DNA of 40,717 bases, taken from positions 1 through 40,717 of the forward strand of contig JAUWDY010000012.1 in the NCBI GenBank assembly GCA_030608565.1, written 5' to 3'. The translations under genes and the position numbers were made by a program. Position 1 is the first letter of the stretch; each line of letters begins with the position of its first letter. This document shows positions 7,519-15,807 of the stretch, piece after piece. This DNA comes from Candidatus Bathyarchaeota archaeon (GTDB taxonomy: Archaea; Thermoproteota; Bathyarchaeia; Bathyarchaeales; Bathyarchaeaceae). The notes beneath the pieces are model-generated. The model was not told where the DNA came from. It ran no database searches and saw only the letters and a list, made by a program, of their open reading frames with translations.

Positions 7519-8586
7519 ATGACCCGTCTACCGACCCTAATGATGTTGATCATTCTCCTAGCTGTGTGTTTAGCAAAAGAAACCTACAGCTTTCCAAGTG
7601 GCGAAAATTATCCCCCGACTTTCACATTCAGAAATGGAGCATGGTATGACACTTGGGGATTCAACAGAAATTATTACGGGGAACAGGATGGATACATGCC
7701 CAATATCGCCTATGAAACACTTGGACCCGACAGGGAACTAGCATATGGTCTAGGAGAATGGTTTAAGAGCAACTACGGTAATACGGTGCGAAGGGCTACA
7801 GCGATTCTGAGGTATGTTCAAAGATGGACAAGTTATGGTTATGATTCCGACAACGTATATATGAATGGGGTAGCTCAAGAGGAGTGGGCTTGGAACGCTG
7901 ACGAAATGGCACACATGCTAAACGAAACCACAAACACTATTGCTGTTGGGGACTGTGAAGATCTAGCCTTTTTATGCGCCACAATGTACATGGCAGCAGG
8001 CATCGATGCAGCTATGGTTTTGGCGCCTCAACATGTTGCTTTGCTAATCTGGCTTCCTGAATACTCAAATGCCAACTGTTATTGGGACCTACCAGATGAC
8101 GGGAGAACAGCAGGCTGGATCTGGGTTGAAGCTACTTGTTCACAGAATCCCATAGGCTGGACTCCTCCTGAATTCGCAGGTGGTGACTGGACAGCCTATC
8201 CATTAGGTTTCATCGAGTTCAACGTTCAATACTTGCCACAACTCCCGCAGGCAGAAGACGATGTAGTGGTGACAGCCCGTGTTGTCAGCTCAAGAGCGTC
8301 TGTCAGCACAGTTTCGCTAAACTATTCTATCCAAGATGGACCATACAATGAACTATTGATGGAAGCTGAAGGATCAACATATGAAGCCATCATACCGAAA
8401 CAGCCAGATGGAACTAGATTAGTCTTCTACGTTTCCGCTACTGACAGCGAGGGTCTCATAAGAAAGTCGGAGCGGTTCGAATACACAGTAGGGCAGGAAT
8501 TCAAAATCCCACCTTTCGCTCTTGAGGCCCTTATTCTAATCTTCATTTTTGTATTGTTCATAGCCTTACTGGCTAAAAGAAAGTAG
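7519..8586 (+). CDS. Exported transglutaminase-like protein with C-terminal anchor
   Basis: This 355-residue protein has an N-terminal signal (residues about 4-24) and a C-terminal membrane helix (about 330-350) followed by AKRK, so the body lies outside the cell. The central domain is transglutaminase/cysteine-protease-like: GDCEDLA gives the catalytic Cys, APQHVALLIW the His, and GWIWVEATC an acidic partner region. Residues about 245-325 look like a beta-sandwich (VVSSRASVSTVSLNY, YVSATDSEGLIRKSE). Such proteins may cross-link or cleave surface proteins; the substrate is unknown. It follows the DUF350-like gene by 11 bases, with gaggaaatgc as ribosome-binding site. Confidence 0.8.
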   Translation: MTRLPTLMMLIILLAVCLAKETYSFPSGENYPPTFTFRNGAWYDTWGFNRNYYGEQDGYMPNIAYETLGPDRELAYGLGEWFKSNYGNTVRRATAILRYVQRWTSYGYDSDNVYMNGVAQEEWAWNADEMAHMLNETTNTIAVGDCEDLAFLCATMYMAAGIDAAMVLAPQHVALLIWLPEYSNANCYWDLPDDGRTAGWIWVEATCSQNPIGWTPPEFAGGDWTAYPLGFIEFNVQYLPQLPQAEDDVVVTARVVSSRASVSTVSLNYSIQDGPYNELLMEAEGSTYEAIIPKQPDGTRLVFYVSATDSEGLIRKSERFEYTVGQEFKIPPFALEALILIFIFVLFIALLAKRK

Positions 8587-8717
8587 TGCGTGCTACCTTT
8601 CTTTTGAGGTCATTATGCTTGTTGCGTTCAAAGCTTTGTTGACTAAAGGAAAATAGCGTTTGCGTATTAGAAAAAAGAGGGACAAGATAATCCACGTATA
8701 TGGCATGTCAAGCTAGG

Positions 8718-9311
8718 TTACCCGCCGGTTTTACTGATGAGATCCCACCAAGCGCCGTACATCTCTTCGTAGTCAAATTGGATTCGAGAGTACTCGATTG
8801 TTATCGCATCCATTGGATGTTGACCTTGGTAGGTATTTCCCAATGTTTGGAAAGAGCTGATTAGTACATCGCTGAAAGTCACCCTCAAGAACTCTTCAGA
8901 TAGTTCTCCAATTGAGCGAACTGAAAGCACTACCGTTCCCAGATGTCGCCCTTCTGCACAAGCTAAGAAGAACTTCGGAGAGGCCTTGGGATCCATCTCA
9001 AAGATGAACTGGAAGTCTTCCATCTCAACTTGGCCGGCACCTGCACCTGCATACGTGCTGCCACTTTGGGTCTCCGACCAGCTGAATTCTTCTATTTCGA
9101 TCTGCTTGTCATACGTAATATCTATTGATGATCCTGGAATACTCTCTATCTTAAGAAAGGCTTCGTATGTCTTCACCCCAGCCCCGAACTGGTAATAAGC
9201 CACGTTCTTCGCATCATTTGAAGGGGCAAACTGTATCAGACCGTAGATGGTGGAACCGCCAATGGCGATGCCAACTATTATCAGAGCTGCGTAGGATAGC
9301 AATTTATTCAA
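8718..9311 (-). CDS. Membrane-anchored Hcp-like (type VI tube) protein
   Basis: This 197-residue protein starts with a signal anchor (residues 5-27). From about residue 50 it follows the Hcp family pattern: AFLKIESIPGSS, IEIEEFSWSETQSG, GAGAGQVEMEDFQF, DPKASPKFFLACAEGRH, VVLSVR, then DVLISSFQTLG and IQFDYEE. In bacteria Hcp forms hexameric rings of the type VI secretion tube and has no signal anchor. Here an anchor is present and no other type VI gene is nearby, so a role as a surface ring or scaffold is more likely than secretion. The TTG start at 9311 follows a strong Shine-Dalgarno (aaggagga). TATA-like elements lie at about 9331-9339 and 9358-9366. Confidence 0.75.
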   Translation of the reverse strand: MNKLLSYAALIIVGIAIGGSTIYGLIQFAPSNDAKNVAYYQFGAGVKTYEAFLKIESIPGSSIDITYDKQIEIEEFSWSETQSGSTYAGAGAGQVEMEDFQFIFEMDPKASPKFFLACAEGRHLGTVVLSVRSIGELSEEFLRVTFSDVLISSFQTLGNTYQGQHPMDAITIEYSRIQFDYEEMYGAWWDLISKTGG

Positions 9312-9388
9312 CTTTTCTCCTCCTTAACCCTATATAAAACACATGACGACACATTTCACATAAACCTTCCTATAGGAGCTGGAAGGCT

Positions 9389-9397
9389 ATGCATGCA
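9389..9397. repeat. TGCATGCA palindrome, site 4
   Basis: ATGCATGCA in the gap between the Hcp-like gene and the alkyltransferase gene; a second copy lies 75 bases away. Confidence 0.75.
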
Positions 9398-9463
9398 AAA
9401 TTTTTGTAGCTTTTGGAAGACTAGCAATGTTATGTAGAATGTCAAATCCTACAAATTTAATCC

Positions 9464-9472
9464 ATGCATGCA
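9464..9472. repeat. TGCATGCA palindrome, site 5
   Basis: ATGCATGCA, preceded by CC as at 6717 and 24420. It lies 33 bases beyond the 3' end of the alkyltransferase gene. Confidence 0.75.
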
Positions 9473-9504
9473 GTTAGAATGCGTGTGCCCCTATAACACA
9501 GTGG

Positions 9505-9855
9505 TCAGATCAAAATCTCTTCACTTATTTCTACCCTGTCGTTTTCGATGGGTATTCCCTCTTTCTCTAACAGGGTCCTTCTTGATTTGGCTCCTTTTTT
9601 CTCTCCTCCGAATCCGCCATCAGATTTGACAACACGGTGGCATGGAACTATGGGTGCAAGTGGATTCTTATGTAGGGCATTACCGACAGCCCGGTAAGCA
9701 TGTGGTTTACCAATTTTTTCGGCTATTCCTTTGTATGTGCTAATCTTTCCCTTCGGAATTTTGAATGTAGCAACTAGGACCGCTCTTTCGAATTCCGTCT
9801 TATCCCTTAATAAGTTGATTACATCTTCCTCTCTTTTGATCTCCTCTTTCTTCAT
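9505..9855 (-). CDS. ogt: O6-alkylguanine-DNA alkyltransferase (short form)
   Basis: This protein repairs O6-alkylguanine by moving the alkyl group to its own cysteine. PCHRV holds the acceptor Cys72, preceded by RAVGNALHKNPLAPIV (arginine finger and recognition helix) and followed by GGFGGEKKGAKSRRTLLEKEG. At 116 residues it has only the DNA-binding, active-site domain and lacks the N-terminal RNase-H-like domain of full-length Ogt/MGMT, as in some archaeal forms. The Cys is present, so it is not an alkyltransferase-like protein with a lost nucleophile. It is a single gene with a start at ATG 9855 behind an agaaggga-type site. Confidence 0.9.
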   Translation of the reverse strand: MKKEEIKREEDVINLLRDKTEFERAVLVATFKIPKGKISTYKGIAEKIGKPHAYRAVGNALHKNPLAPIVPCHRVVKSDGGFGGEKKGAKSRRTLLEKEGIPIENDRVEISEEILI

Positions 9856-9950
9856 AAACCATCCCTTCTACAAGACACATCTAAGCCTAGTTTTTAAGTC
9901 TTAGCGCGCGCAGGCATATCATCTGGATTCCCTGAATCGACACCTGAACC

Positions 9951-10019
9951 ATGCTTTGGGTTGAATTTGAGTATGTCGCTGACATCTATAGTAAACCGAT
10001 GTTTCGTAAGAGAAAGTGA
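9951..10019 (+). pseudogene. Recombinase-like C-terminal tail remnant
   Basis: The plus strand reads MLWVEFEYVADIYSKPMF then RKRK and a stop. FEYVADI closely resembles FEYVSDI in the tail of the frameshifted gene at 10494-11143, and the FRKRK ending resembles the common end of archaeal tyrosine recombinases (recalled, not searched). A stop lies just upstream in this frame, with possible related sequence (ESTPE) in another frame, so this is a fragment. It sits in an otherwise empty 317-base gap (9856-10172). Confidence 0.4.
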
Positions 10020-10172
10020 AAAGCAGGAGAATACCGCTAGGAATCGGGGGATTTCGCTTTTTACTCAAACATTGAGATATCAACCGCAAACTCCTCCTTT
10101 TTTTGAACGAAAAAGATTCTGAACATTCATATGAAAGATAATACTATGAGTGTACAATAATCGTGATGCACC

Positions 10173-10466
10173 TTGCCAGAGAAAGGCTCAAAAACAGTCG
10201 GCAGGTCGATTGAGGAAACAAGACGGTATCATACTCGCTACTTAAGAGCCATCAACAGCCCTTTGAGGAGAGAAAATCTTAAGGCTCTGAAGAAAGGTTG
10301 CACAACCATTGAAGATCTCCAATCGAGCACGAGGTTAGACAATGACACTCTGAAATGGCATCTGAGTGTGTTAGATCATGGTTTCTGCATAGAGAAGGAC
10401 GTCAAACAGGGAAAGCTGGTCTACAAGCTCACCCAAGAAGGTAGAGTTATTGATTACTTGGAATAA
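10173..10466 (+). CDS. Small winged-helix transcription regulator
   Basis: This 97-residue protein reads as a single winged-helix DNA-binding domain of the ArsR/PadR-like archaeal type. LRRENLKALKKGCTTIEDLQ gives the first helices, LDNDTLKWHLSVLDHG the recognition helix, and KLVYKLTQEGRVIDYLE the wing and last helix. There is no metal-binding cysteine set and no ligand domain, so the signal it senses is unknown. It starts with TTG at 10173, since no in-frame ATG precedes it. It lies 27 bases upstream of the orphan gene at 10494 and is probably co-transcribed with it. Confidence 0.65.
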   Translation: MPEKGSKTVGRSIEETRRYHTRYLRAINSPLRRENLKALKKGCTTIEDLQSSTRLDNDTLKWHLSVLDHGFCIEKDVKQGKLVYKLTQEGRVIDYLE

Positions 10467-10493
10467 ACTGCGCACGTGTGAGGATGAAATGCG

Positions 10494-10967
10494 ATGAGAT
10501 TTCCAGAAAGAGTCTACACTGCTGAAGAGGTGAAGAAGGCTCTGGAACTCATACGAAAAGGCCATAAGCACAATCTGGAAGTGAACGGAAGCCCAGATTT
10601 CAGGAATAAGATGGAAGAGGCTTTAGAGTTGATAAAGACAGCCGAATACTACGATTTCCTACGAACATACATCAGACAGATCCAGGAAATCGATGGTTTA
10701 AGCCAGCTTCGCGAAGCAGAAGTAGCTATATGGGCGAACAAATACGCGGTTGCCGACCCTATCGAAGCTGCTGGTTTCATTATACAAAAGGTGCAACAGA
10801 TGAAAGATTTCGTTGAAGGAAGACTTTACTATGAAACAGCAGAGGTGCGGGCAGTTAAGAAGCGCATCGAATTCTTGGAAACGTTGAGAGACAGAAGTAA
10901 GGACCAAGCCGTAAAGAAAGAATGTGAAGAAAACTTGAAAAGATGGACTGAACCCACGTTCCCATAG
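10494..10967 (+). CDS. Orphan helical protein, first part of a frameshifted gene
   Basis: This 157-residue, charged, mostly helical protein is not recognised (MRFPERVYTAEEVKKALEL; later AVADPIEAAGFIIQKVQQ). It follows the winged-helix gene and may be co-transcribed with it. Its stop at 10965-10967 looks premature: adding one base in the CCC run near 10953-10955 would join it to the reading frame at 10952-11143 and give a smooth protein (KRWTEPHVPIAVVETAEEA). The original gene was therefore probably about 45-60 residues longer. Confidence 0.55.
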   Translation: MRFPERVYTAEEVKKALELIRKGHKHNLEVNGSPDFRNKMEEALELIKTAEYYDFLRTYIRQIQEIDGLSQLREAEVAIWANKYAVADPIEAAGFIIQKVQQMKDFVEGRLYYETAEVRAVKKRIEFLETLRDRSKDQAVKKECEENLKRWTEPTFP

Positions 10968-11143
10968 CAGTTGTTGAAACAGCTGAAGAAGCTAAAGAAC
11001 TCATTGAGGTTGGCTTTGAATACGTCAGCGACATAGACGGTAAACACCTCTACACTACAGGAAGCAAAAACAATGACTCAAAACTTCGAGGAAAATACTA
11101 CAACTTTTGGGGTTTAGCTTTTCTCTCGAATTGTTTCTCGTAG
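10952..11143 (+). pseudogene. Frameshifted tail of the 10494 gene
   Basis: In the frame beginning ACC at 10952 the DNA reads HVPIAVVETAEEAKELIEVG, then FEYVSDIDGKHLYTTGS, up to a TAG at 11141-11143. FEYVSDIDGK matches the tail style of archaeal recombinases and the fragment at 9951-10019, though it lacks the FRKRK end. The last 46 bases overlap the 3' end of the convergent ligase gene, so the true protein end may be earlier or mutated. Protein-like content without its own start supports a frameshift rather than a separate gene. Confidence 0.5.
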
Positions 11144-12792
11144 ATTTTCCTAACTCTTTTAATGGTGTCCGCTTCTTCTGGGCCTTTATCGTCTCGAATC
11201 CTAGTTACTCTGGCAAACCGCAACGCCATTCCACACCTATACTTAGGACTCTTCTGAATCTCATTGTACGCTACTTCAACCACGATTTGGGGAGTAACTA
11301 CCACTTTTCCACGGGTTTCCCTAACCGCTAACTCTTTCAAATGCTCAGTCATCCGAATGATTTCTTTATCGGTAAGCCCCTTGAACGTCTTACCCACCAT
11401 CAAAAATTCTCCACTCTCAGCGTCTCGCGCCGCCAAGTAATAGTCTGAAAGCCAGCCATGTCTTCTTCCATACCCATATTCCGCGGCAACAATAACCAAA
11501 TCTAATGGCTCTAGTGACTCTTTGATTTTGAACCAATGCTTGCCTCTGACTCCAGGCGTGTATGCGCTGTCCAACCTCTTAGCCATCAACCCCTCGTGAC
11601 CTTCATTTAAGGCTTCTCTCAGAAACCCTTCCGCCTCCAGACGCTTCCTAATGATCAACTGCTTTGTCAACAATATGTCCCCCGCAATTTTTTCCAGCTT
11701 TTTCCTCCGCTCGATGTAAGAATCGTCGGCCAAGCTTTGGCCATTGAGGTATATGAGATCGAAGAGATAGAGTTTCACGGGAATTTGCTTAACCATTTTC
11801 TCTACGTTGTGAACTCTTCGAAACCTTCTCATGAGGTGTTGAAATGGCAGTGGATTACCGTCTTCTCCTATCACTATGACTTCGCCTTCCAAAATGGCTT
11901 TTTGGGCTTTCACTTCCTCCTGAACTAATTGCACCACTTCAGGTAAACTGTCGGTCACATCGGTTAACCTGCGACTGTAGATTCTAACTTCGTTATTTGA
12001 TTTGTGAATTTGGATGCGGGCACCATCCAACTTATATTCAAAAGCTGTCTTTTCGCCGTGTTCTTTTAGGGCTTCATTCACGTTTTCAGCCATTTGGGCT
12101 AGCATAGGCTTGATAGGCCTGAAAATCTGAAACTCTAGTTTTAAGATACCTTCTTTGCCTTTAGCCTTAGCTATAACGGCAACTTCTGCAATGTCACCGG
12201 TCAACATGCTTGCCTTCCGAACAACGTCGTGGGGAATGTTGAAGGCTTTGGAAACGGCGAGTTCCATTAGACCTTCATGAAAACCTGTTCTCATTTCACC
12301 GATCATAATCTTGATTATGTATTTGGCTTCTAGAGGTGTGGTTTGCCCCAGCAAAGTTTCCAGCAGGCGTTCTTTCCGTTCTCTTGAACCGTAGCCTGTC
12401 GTTTCAGCTATGGCTTCTAGGTTTCGTCTCACCTCAAGAATTGTTAACGGCTTTTCAATAAGCATAGTTTGTCTCTGAATTTTGCTTGCTTCAAAAACGG
12501 TTTTTGTTGCTGCTCCTATGTCACCTGTTCTGCTGAAGGCATCTGCGAAGTCTTTCCAGTTCACGTTTGTTAACCGTTTGATTATGTCACTAAGCGTCGC
12601 CCAACTAACCTCAAGCGTCCTTGAATCCCACTTGGGGAATGCTCGACCGAGAAACATGGATGTTGCAGGTTCCACCTCATCTAGGGCTAAGTGTTTTAGA
12701 AAATCTGCTACTAAATTAACCATCAGCGTGCGTTTGGAGGTAGCCTCCAGTTTCTCGCAAAGCTCAGCTAAAGCCTGAAAGTCTGTTCCCAT
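11098..12792 (-). CDS. lig: ATP-dependent DNA ligase
   Basis: This 564-residue enzyme seals nicks in DNA during replication and repair. Residues 1-220 form the archaeal/eukaryal ligase-I-type DNA-binding domain (FLGRAFP, TGYGSRERKERLLETLLG). The adenylation site is EYKLDGARIQIH with Lys254; EGEVI, the region around GLMAKRL, and KIKESLEPLD follow as nucleotidyltransferase motifs. The C-terminal OB domain includes GYGRRHGWLSDYYLAARD and the closing RCGMALRFARVTRIRDDK. The length is normal for archaeal LigI. The start ATG at 12792 is the natural family start. The gene converges with the frameshifted orphan gene. Confidence 0.95.
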   Translation of the reverse strand: MGTDFQALAELCEKLEATSKRTLMVNLVADFLKHLALDEVEPATSMFLGRAFPKWDSRTLEVSWATLSDIIKRLTNVNWKDFADAFSRTGDIGAATKTVFEASKIQRQTMLIEKPLTILEVRRNLEAIAETTGYGSRERKERLLETLLGQTTPLEAKYIIKIMIGEMRTGFHEGLMELAVSKAFNIPHDVVRKASMLTGDIAEVAVIAKAKGKEGILKLEFQIFRPIKPMLAQMAENVNEALKEHGEKTAFEYKLDGARIQIHKSNNEVRIYSRRLTDVTDSLPEVVQLVQEEVKAQKAILEGEVIVIGEDGNPLPFQHLMRRFRRVHNVEKMVKQIPVKLYLFDLIYLNGQSLADDSYIERRKKLEKIAGDILLTKQLIIRKRLEAEGFLREALNEGHEGLMAKRLDSAYTPGVRGKHWFKIKESLEPLDLVIVAAEYGYGRRHGWLSDYYLAARDAESGEFLMVGKTFKGLTDKEIIRMTEHLKELAVRETRGKVVVTPQIVVEVAYNEIQKSPKYRCGMALRFARVTRIRDDKGPEEADTIKRVRKIYEKQFERKAKPQKL

Positions 12793-12847
12793 AACTTTTA
12801 CTTACTCACTTTCACTACGTAAATATATTGCAACTGTTTACCTTTTT

Positions 12848-12857
12848 ATGCATGCAT
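12848..12857. repeat. TGCATGCA palindrome, site 6
   Basis: ATGCATGCAT, a perfect 10-base palindrome, 56 bases upstream of the ligase start codon. An imperfect relative (GCATGCA) lies at 13282-13288. Confidence 0.75.
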
Positions 12858-12983
12858 TTTGGGTTATTGTGTATTGGTCTTGATAAACTGCCTGAGTCTG
12901 TTGGCGAATATTGGGTTAGTCCTGAGGGTTGGAGTGAGAAACATACGCATTCATAACGTTGTTATGAGCGGTGAAAGTTAAGG

Positions 12984-13088
12984 ATGAGCAAAAAACAAGA
13001 GGTTGTAATGATTCCAAAAAAGGTTTTGAGAGAAATTTCGAAACGTCTCGGGCAGGTAGAAAGAAAATTAAGAAAAGCTGACTTCTAG
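12984..13088 (+). CDS. Possible small basic protein (34 residues)
   Basis: ATG at 12984 follows taagg and opens a 34-codon frame ending at TAG 13086-13088. The peptide begins MSKKQEVVMIPKKVLREISK and continues as a basic amphipathic helix (RLGQVERKLRKADF). The pattern 'VVMIPKKVLREI' resembles the N-terminal strand and helix of small archaeal antitoxin-like or DNA-binding proteins. No partner toxin gene is adjacent. Confidence 0.4.
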   Translation: MSKKQEVVMIPKKVLREISKRLGQVERKLRKADF

Positions 13089-13366
13089 AGGCTCTCTCCT
13101 TGCGTGCGAATAGGTTTAGTGGACCATGCAACCAATCATGTTTTGGTCCTCTGCCGCGGTATATAGGTTATTAGGGCACCAACTTGAGAATTTTGGCTAT
13201 CAAGGTTATGACTGGAATGAACGATGATACAATTAGCTGGTTGAGAGTAGCTAATGAGAAAGGCCACCCCCTCAATTGCACGCATGCAATGTTCAAACAC
13301 TTCCGAAAGACTGTTAGTGACATAAATATTTGAAAGTGTATATGTGCTTTTGAGGGGTTATTCATA

Positions 13367-14608
13367 ATGCCTGCAACCAACGATTTTGATGTTTTGGTGA
13401 TTGGCGGTGGCCCAGCGGGTCTCTCTGCTGCGGCTGCATCAGCCAAAGGAGGCTTAAGAGTTGCTGTAATAGAAAAGGATTCAGGCATAGCAGATAAAAT
13501 ACGGACAAGTGGTGCTACATGGTTATCCGAAGTAAAGAAGCTGGGACTGCCACGCAACCTGTACAATCCAATTAGGAGGTATGGCATTTATTCGCCCAGT
13601 AGAGAATACCTTCTTGAGACCCGTAAAGCTGAGGCATGTGTATTAAATGTTAGGAAACTATATCAATACTTGGCGCAAAAAGCTGCTGCACTCGGAGCAG
13701 AAATATTCCTCCAAACTAAAGTCAATCAAGCATCTCTTAAGAAAGACAAAGGCGCGGTAAGAATTTCCGCACACTCTCCTCGGGGTCGTTTGCTCTTTTG
13801 CGGAAAACTTGTGATTGATGCGAGCGGTCACTCCAGTGTCGTAGGCAGAAGTTTGGGTCTGGTAGGTAGATGGGAGCGAATTGGAGTAGGTGTAGAATAT
13901 GAGGCTTACGTGGAAAAAACTGATATTGACACCTGGGCATTAATGGTCGGTCCGACCTATTCTCCTGCGGGATACGCTTGGATTTTTCCTGTGGGAGAAA
14001 ATCGGTTAAGGATTGGTGTAGGGATTGGAAGGCCTGAATCTGATATGAGCCCTTTGAAACAGCTTACACAGCTTATGGAGAAAAAGCCAGGTCCGTTGAA
14101 GAAATTGGGAAGAATTTGCCCAATAGAAGTCCATCATGGAATAGTTCCAACCCAAGGACCGAGGGATACCACAGTGGGAGATCGTGTTTTGCTTGTTGGT
14201 GATTCGGCCGGTCACATAAACCCTCTGTTCTTTGAAGGCATCAGATTTGCCATAAAATTCGGAAAGCTAGCAGGAGAAACTGCAAGGCATGCAATCAACA
14301 GAGAAGATGCACTGAAAACACAGCTTGAAGAATATGAAAAGAATTGGAAAAGGGAAGTCTGGAATGACTTCCAAGTTGGACTGAGTGTGCAGAGTAAATG
14401 GCTCCGGCTATCCGATGAGCAATGGGACCGAGAAATTTCGATCTTGGATTCATTACCAGCAAAAGAAGCTCTTGAATTGTTTAAATGTAGATTTCCAACT
14501 CGGAAACTTTTGAGTCTAGCTGCAAGTCATCCAAAACTCCTACAGAGCCAAAGCTTCGCATCGGTCCTTCAAGCGAAAATGCAAAGAGGCTATTTTCCAA
14601 AAAAATGA
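13367..14608 (+). CDS. Geranylgeranyl-reductase-family FAD oxidoreductase
   Basis: This 413-residue flavoprotein belongs to the family that saturates isoprenoid chains of archaeal lipids or quinones. An N-terminal Rossmann FAD site is clear (VIGGGPAGLSAAAASAKGG, ending in the acidic VIEKD). ASGHSSVVGR gives the middle motif, and GDRVLLVGDSAGHINPLFFE is the second FAD-binding motif of the family; the normal form is GDAAG with a later GxGI, here replaced by FFEGIRFA. The substrate cannot be assigned among related reductases and hydroxylases. A single gene: the ATG at 13367 follows ggggttattcata. Confidence 0.85.
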   Translation: MPATNDFDVLVIGGGPAGLSAAAASAKGGLRVAVIEKDSGIADKIRTSGATWLSEVKKLGLPRNLYNPIRRYGIYSPSREYLLETRKAEACVLNVRKLYQYLAQKAAALGAEIFLQTKVNQASLKKDKGAVRISAHSPRGRLLFCGKLVIDASGHSSVVGRSLGLVGRWERIGVGVEYEAYVEKTDIDTWALMVGPTYSPAGYAWIFPVGENRLRIGVGIGRPESDMSPLKQLTQLMEKKPGPLKKLGRICPIEVHHGIVPTQGPRDTTVGDRVLLVGDSAGHINPLFFEGIRFAIKFGKLAGETARHAINREDALKTQLEEYEKNWKREVWNDFQVGLSVQSKWLRLSDEQWDREISILDSLPAKEALELFKCRFPTRKLLSLAASHPKLLQSQSFASVLQAKMQRGYFPKK

Positions 14609-14656
14609 CGACTGCCTCGCCGACTCATCATGCGCACACATATGCAGTTGAGAGCC

Positions 14657-15769
14657 CTATTCTCTGGCTCTCTCTTTGAAGAGTAGCTCCACCTTTTGCC
14701 TTATGTCTGCTATTTCTTTGGCTAAGGTGATTCGTTCTTTCTTGAGTCTTTCAATTTCTTCTTGTTGTTTCTTGATAATCTTCTCGGTTTCTGAGGGTGT
14801 GGATGTCTCAAGCCTAAGAAAGGGCATAGCCTTCTCAGCATACAGTTTGCGATGGAACTCTGGGTCTTTAGGACGATAGTGCTCGTCGACGCCTTCTCTA
14901 ACTATATGCCCCATCCAAAATTGCACATATTCAAATCCTGCAGGAGTCGCATATTTTCTGAAGAATTTACGTAGGTTATAGAGTCTAATCTCAGCAGGTT
15001 TTCTGTAAACTCGTTTCTTAATTGTCAGTGCATCACATTTCTCAAGTTTACGAGTAATCTTGCTAAAAGTTCTACTAGGACTTTTGGGGGTAAGTTGCTT
15101 ATTTTTACGTTCACGCAAACAGGCAAAAAGATAATCATCAGATCGTATATGTGGTCTCGTTTTCAAATAGAGTCTTAGGAATCTTACGGTTTCAGGTCCT
15201 ACAAAAGTGAAGTAACTTCGGTATTGGCCTTTAGCTATTTCCGGGGGCACATCAATTTTCAATGGAATAACACCCGCTTCAAAATCTTTTTGAATGTGTT
15301 CATAGCGGAGTTTGTTAAGTGTGACTGGTCTTAGTCCACTTTGAGCCATCATGCAAAAATATGCTTTGTCTCTGAGATTAGCGTATGCTAGAATTTGCAC
15401 GATTTCTTCGCGGGTAATATCACGATTGTGGTATACACTTCTTGATCTTCCTACTGGAACATAACCTAACGGCAAGTCTGTGTATTTGAAGAAGCTTTTT
15501 ACTACACCTACATAGCTTCGAATAGTGCCTGGGGCACATCCTTGTTTGCTTAGATATACTATGAAGTTTTGCAGAGTTTGCGCGTATTTTCTTTTAAACT
15601 CGCGGTCGGTGGTATTGTTATAATCATCTTGAATTTGCTGTGGCGTTTTCGCCATAAAGCTGGTAAAAGTTTTCAGTATTGAACGATAAGAGCTTTCAGT
15701 TGCCTTGCTTTTTGAATGGCTATATTGCACGTTCACTATCCATTTATCCACGATATCGAATTTTTCCAT
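14657..15769 (-). CDS. Tyrosine recombinase with C-terminal coiled coil
   Basis: This 370-residue integrase-type recombinase has an N-terminal SAM-like core-binding domain (residues about 5-100) and a catalytic domain (about 115-310). Catalytic residues visible are Arg147 in SGLRPVTL, the second box RLYNLRKFFRKY (a Tyr where the usual His stands), WMGH, and the nucleophile in DEHYRPKD. A charged coiled coil (residues about 325-368, EKIIKKQQEEIERLKKER) ends the protein and may hold it as an oligomer. It is unrelated in detail to the recombinase at 1539-2132. No att site or cargo is evident nearby. It converges with the flavoprotein gene with 48 bases between stops. Confidence 0.85.
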   Translation of the reverse strand: MEKFDIVDKWIVNVQYSHSKSKATESSYRSILKTFTSFMAKTPQQIQDDYNNTTDREFKRKYAQTLQNFIVYLSKQGCAPGTIRSYVGVVKSFFKYTDLPLGYVPVGRSRSVYHNRDITREEIVQILAYANLRDKAYFCMMAQSGLRPVTLNKLRYEHIQKDFEAGVIPLKIDVPPEIAKGQYRSYFTFVGPETVRFLRLYLKTRPHIRSDDYLFACLRERKNKQLTPKSPSRTFSKITRKLEKCDALTIKKRVYRKPAEIRLYNLRKFFRKYATPAGFEYVQFWMGHIVREGVDEHYRPKDPEFHRKLYAEKAMPFLRLETSTPSETEKIIKKQQEEIERLKKERITLAKEIADIRQKVELLFKERARE

Positions 15770-15807
15770 CTTTTGCCATCTACTTTTATGTTAGAAATGG
15801 CATTTGG

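Larger units (their letters stand above)
12793..13366. other. Gene-poor gap with small frames and palindromes
   Basis: These 574 bases hold a palindrome (12848-12857), a credible 34-codon gene (12984-13088) and two other short protein-like frames: one ending ESVGEYWVSPEGWSEKHTHS before 12960, and one of 41 codons starting near 13208. None is recognised. The last 40 bases contain the AT-rich promoter region of the flavoprotein gene. Confidence 0.45.

Noticed and set aside
12482-12778. 98-codon plus-strand frame
   Set aside because: It lies inside the DNA ligase gene on the other strand and reads as antisense sequence.
12900-12960. Protein-like peptide ending VGEYWVSPEGWSEKHTHS
   Set aside because: It reads like coding sequence but has no clear start and no family, so it is mentioned only in the intergenic entry.
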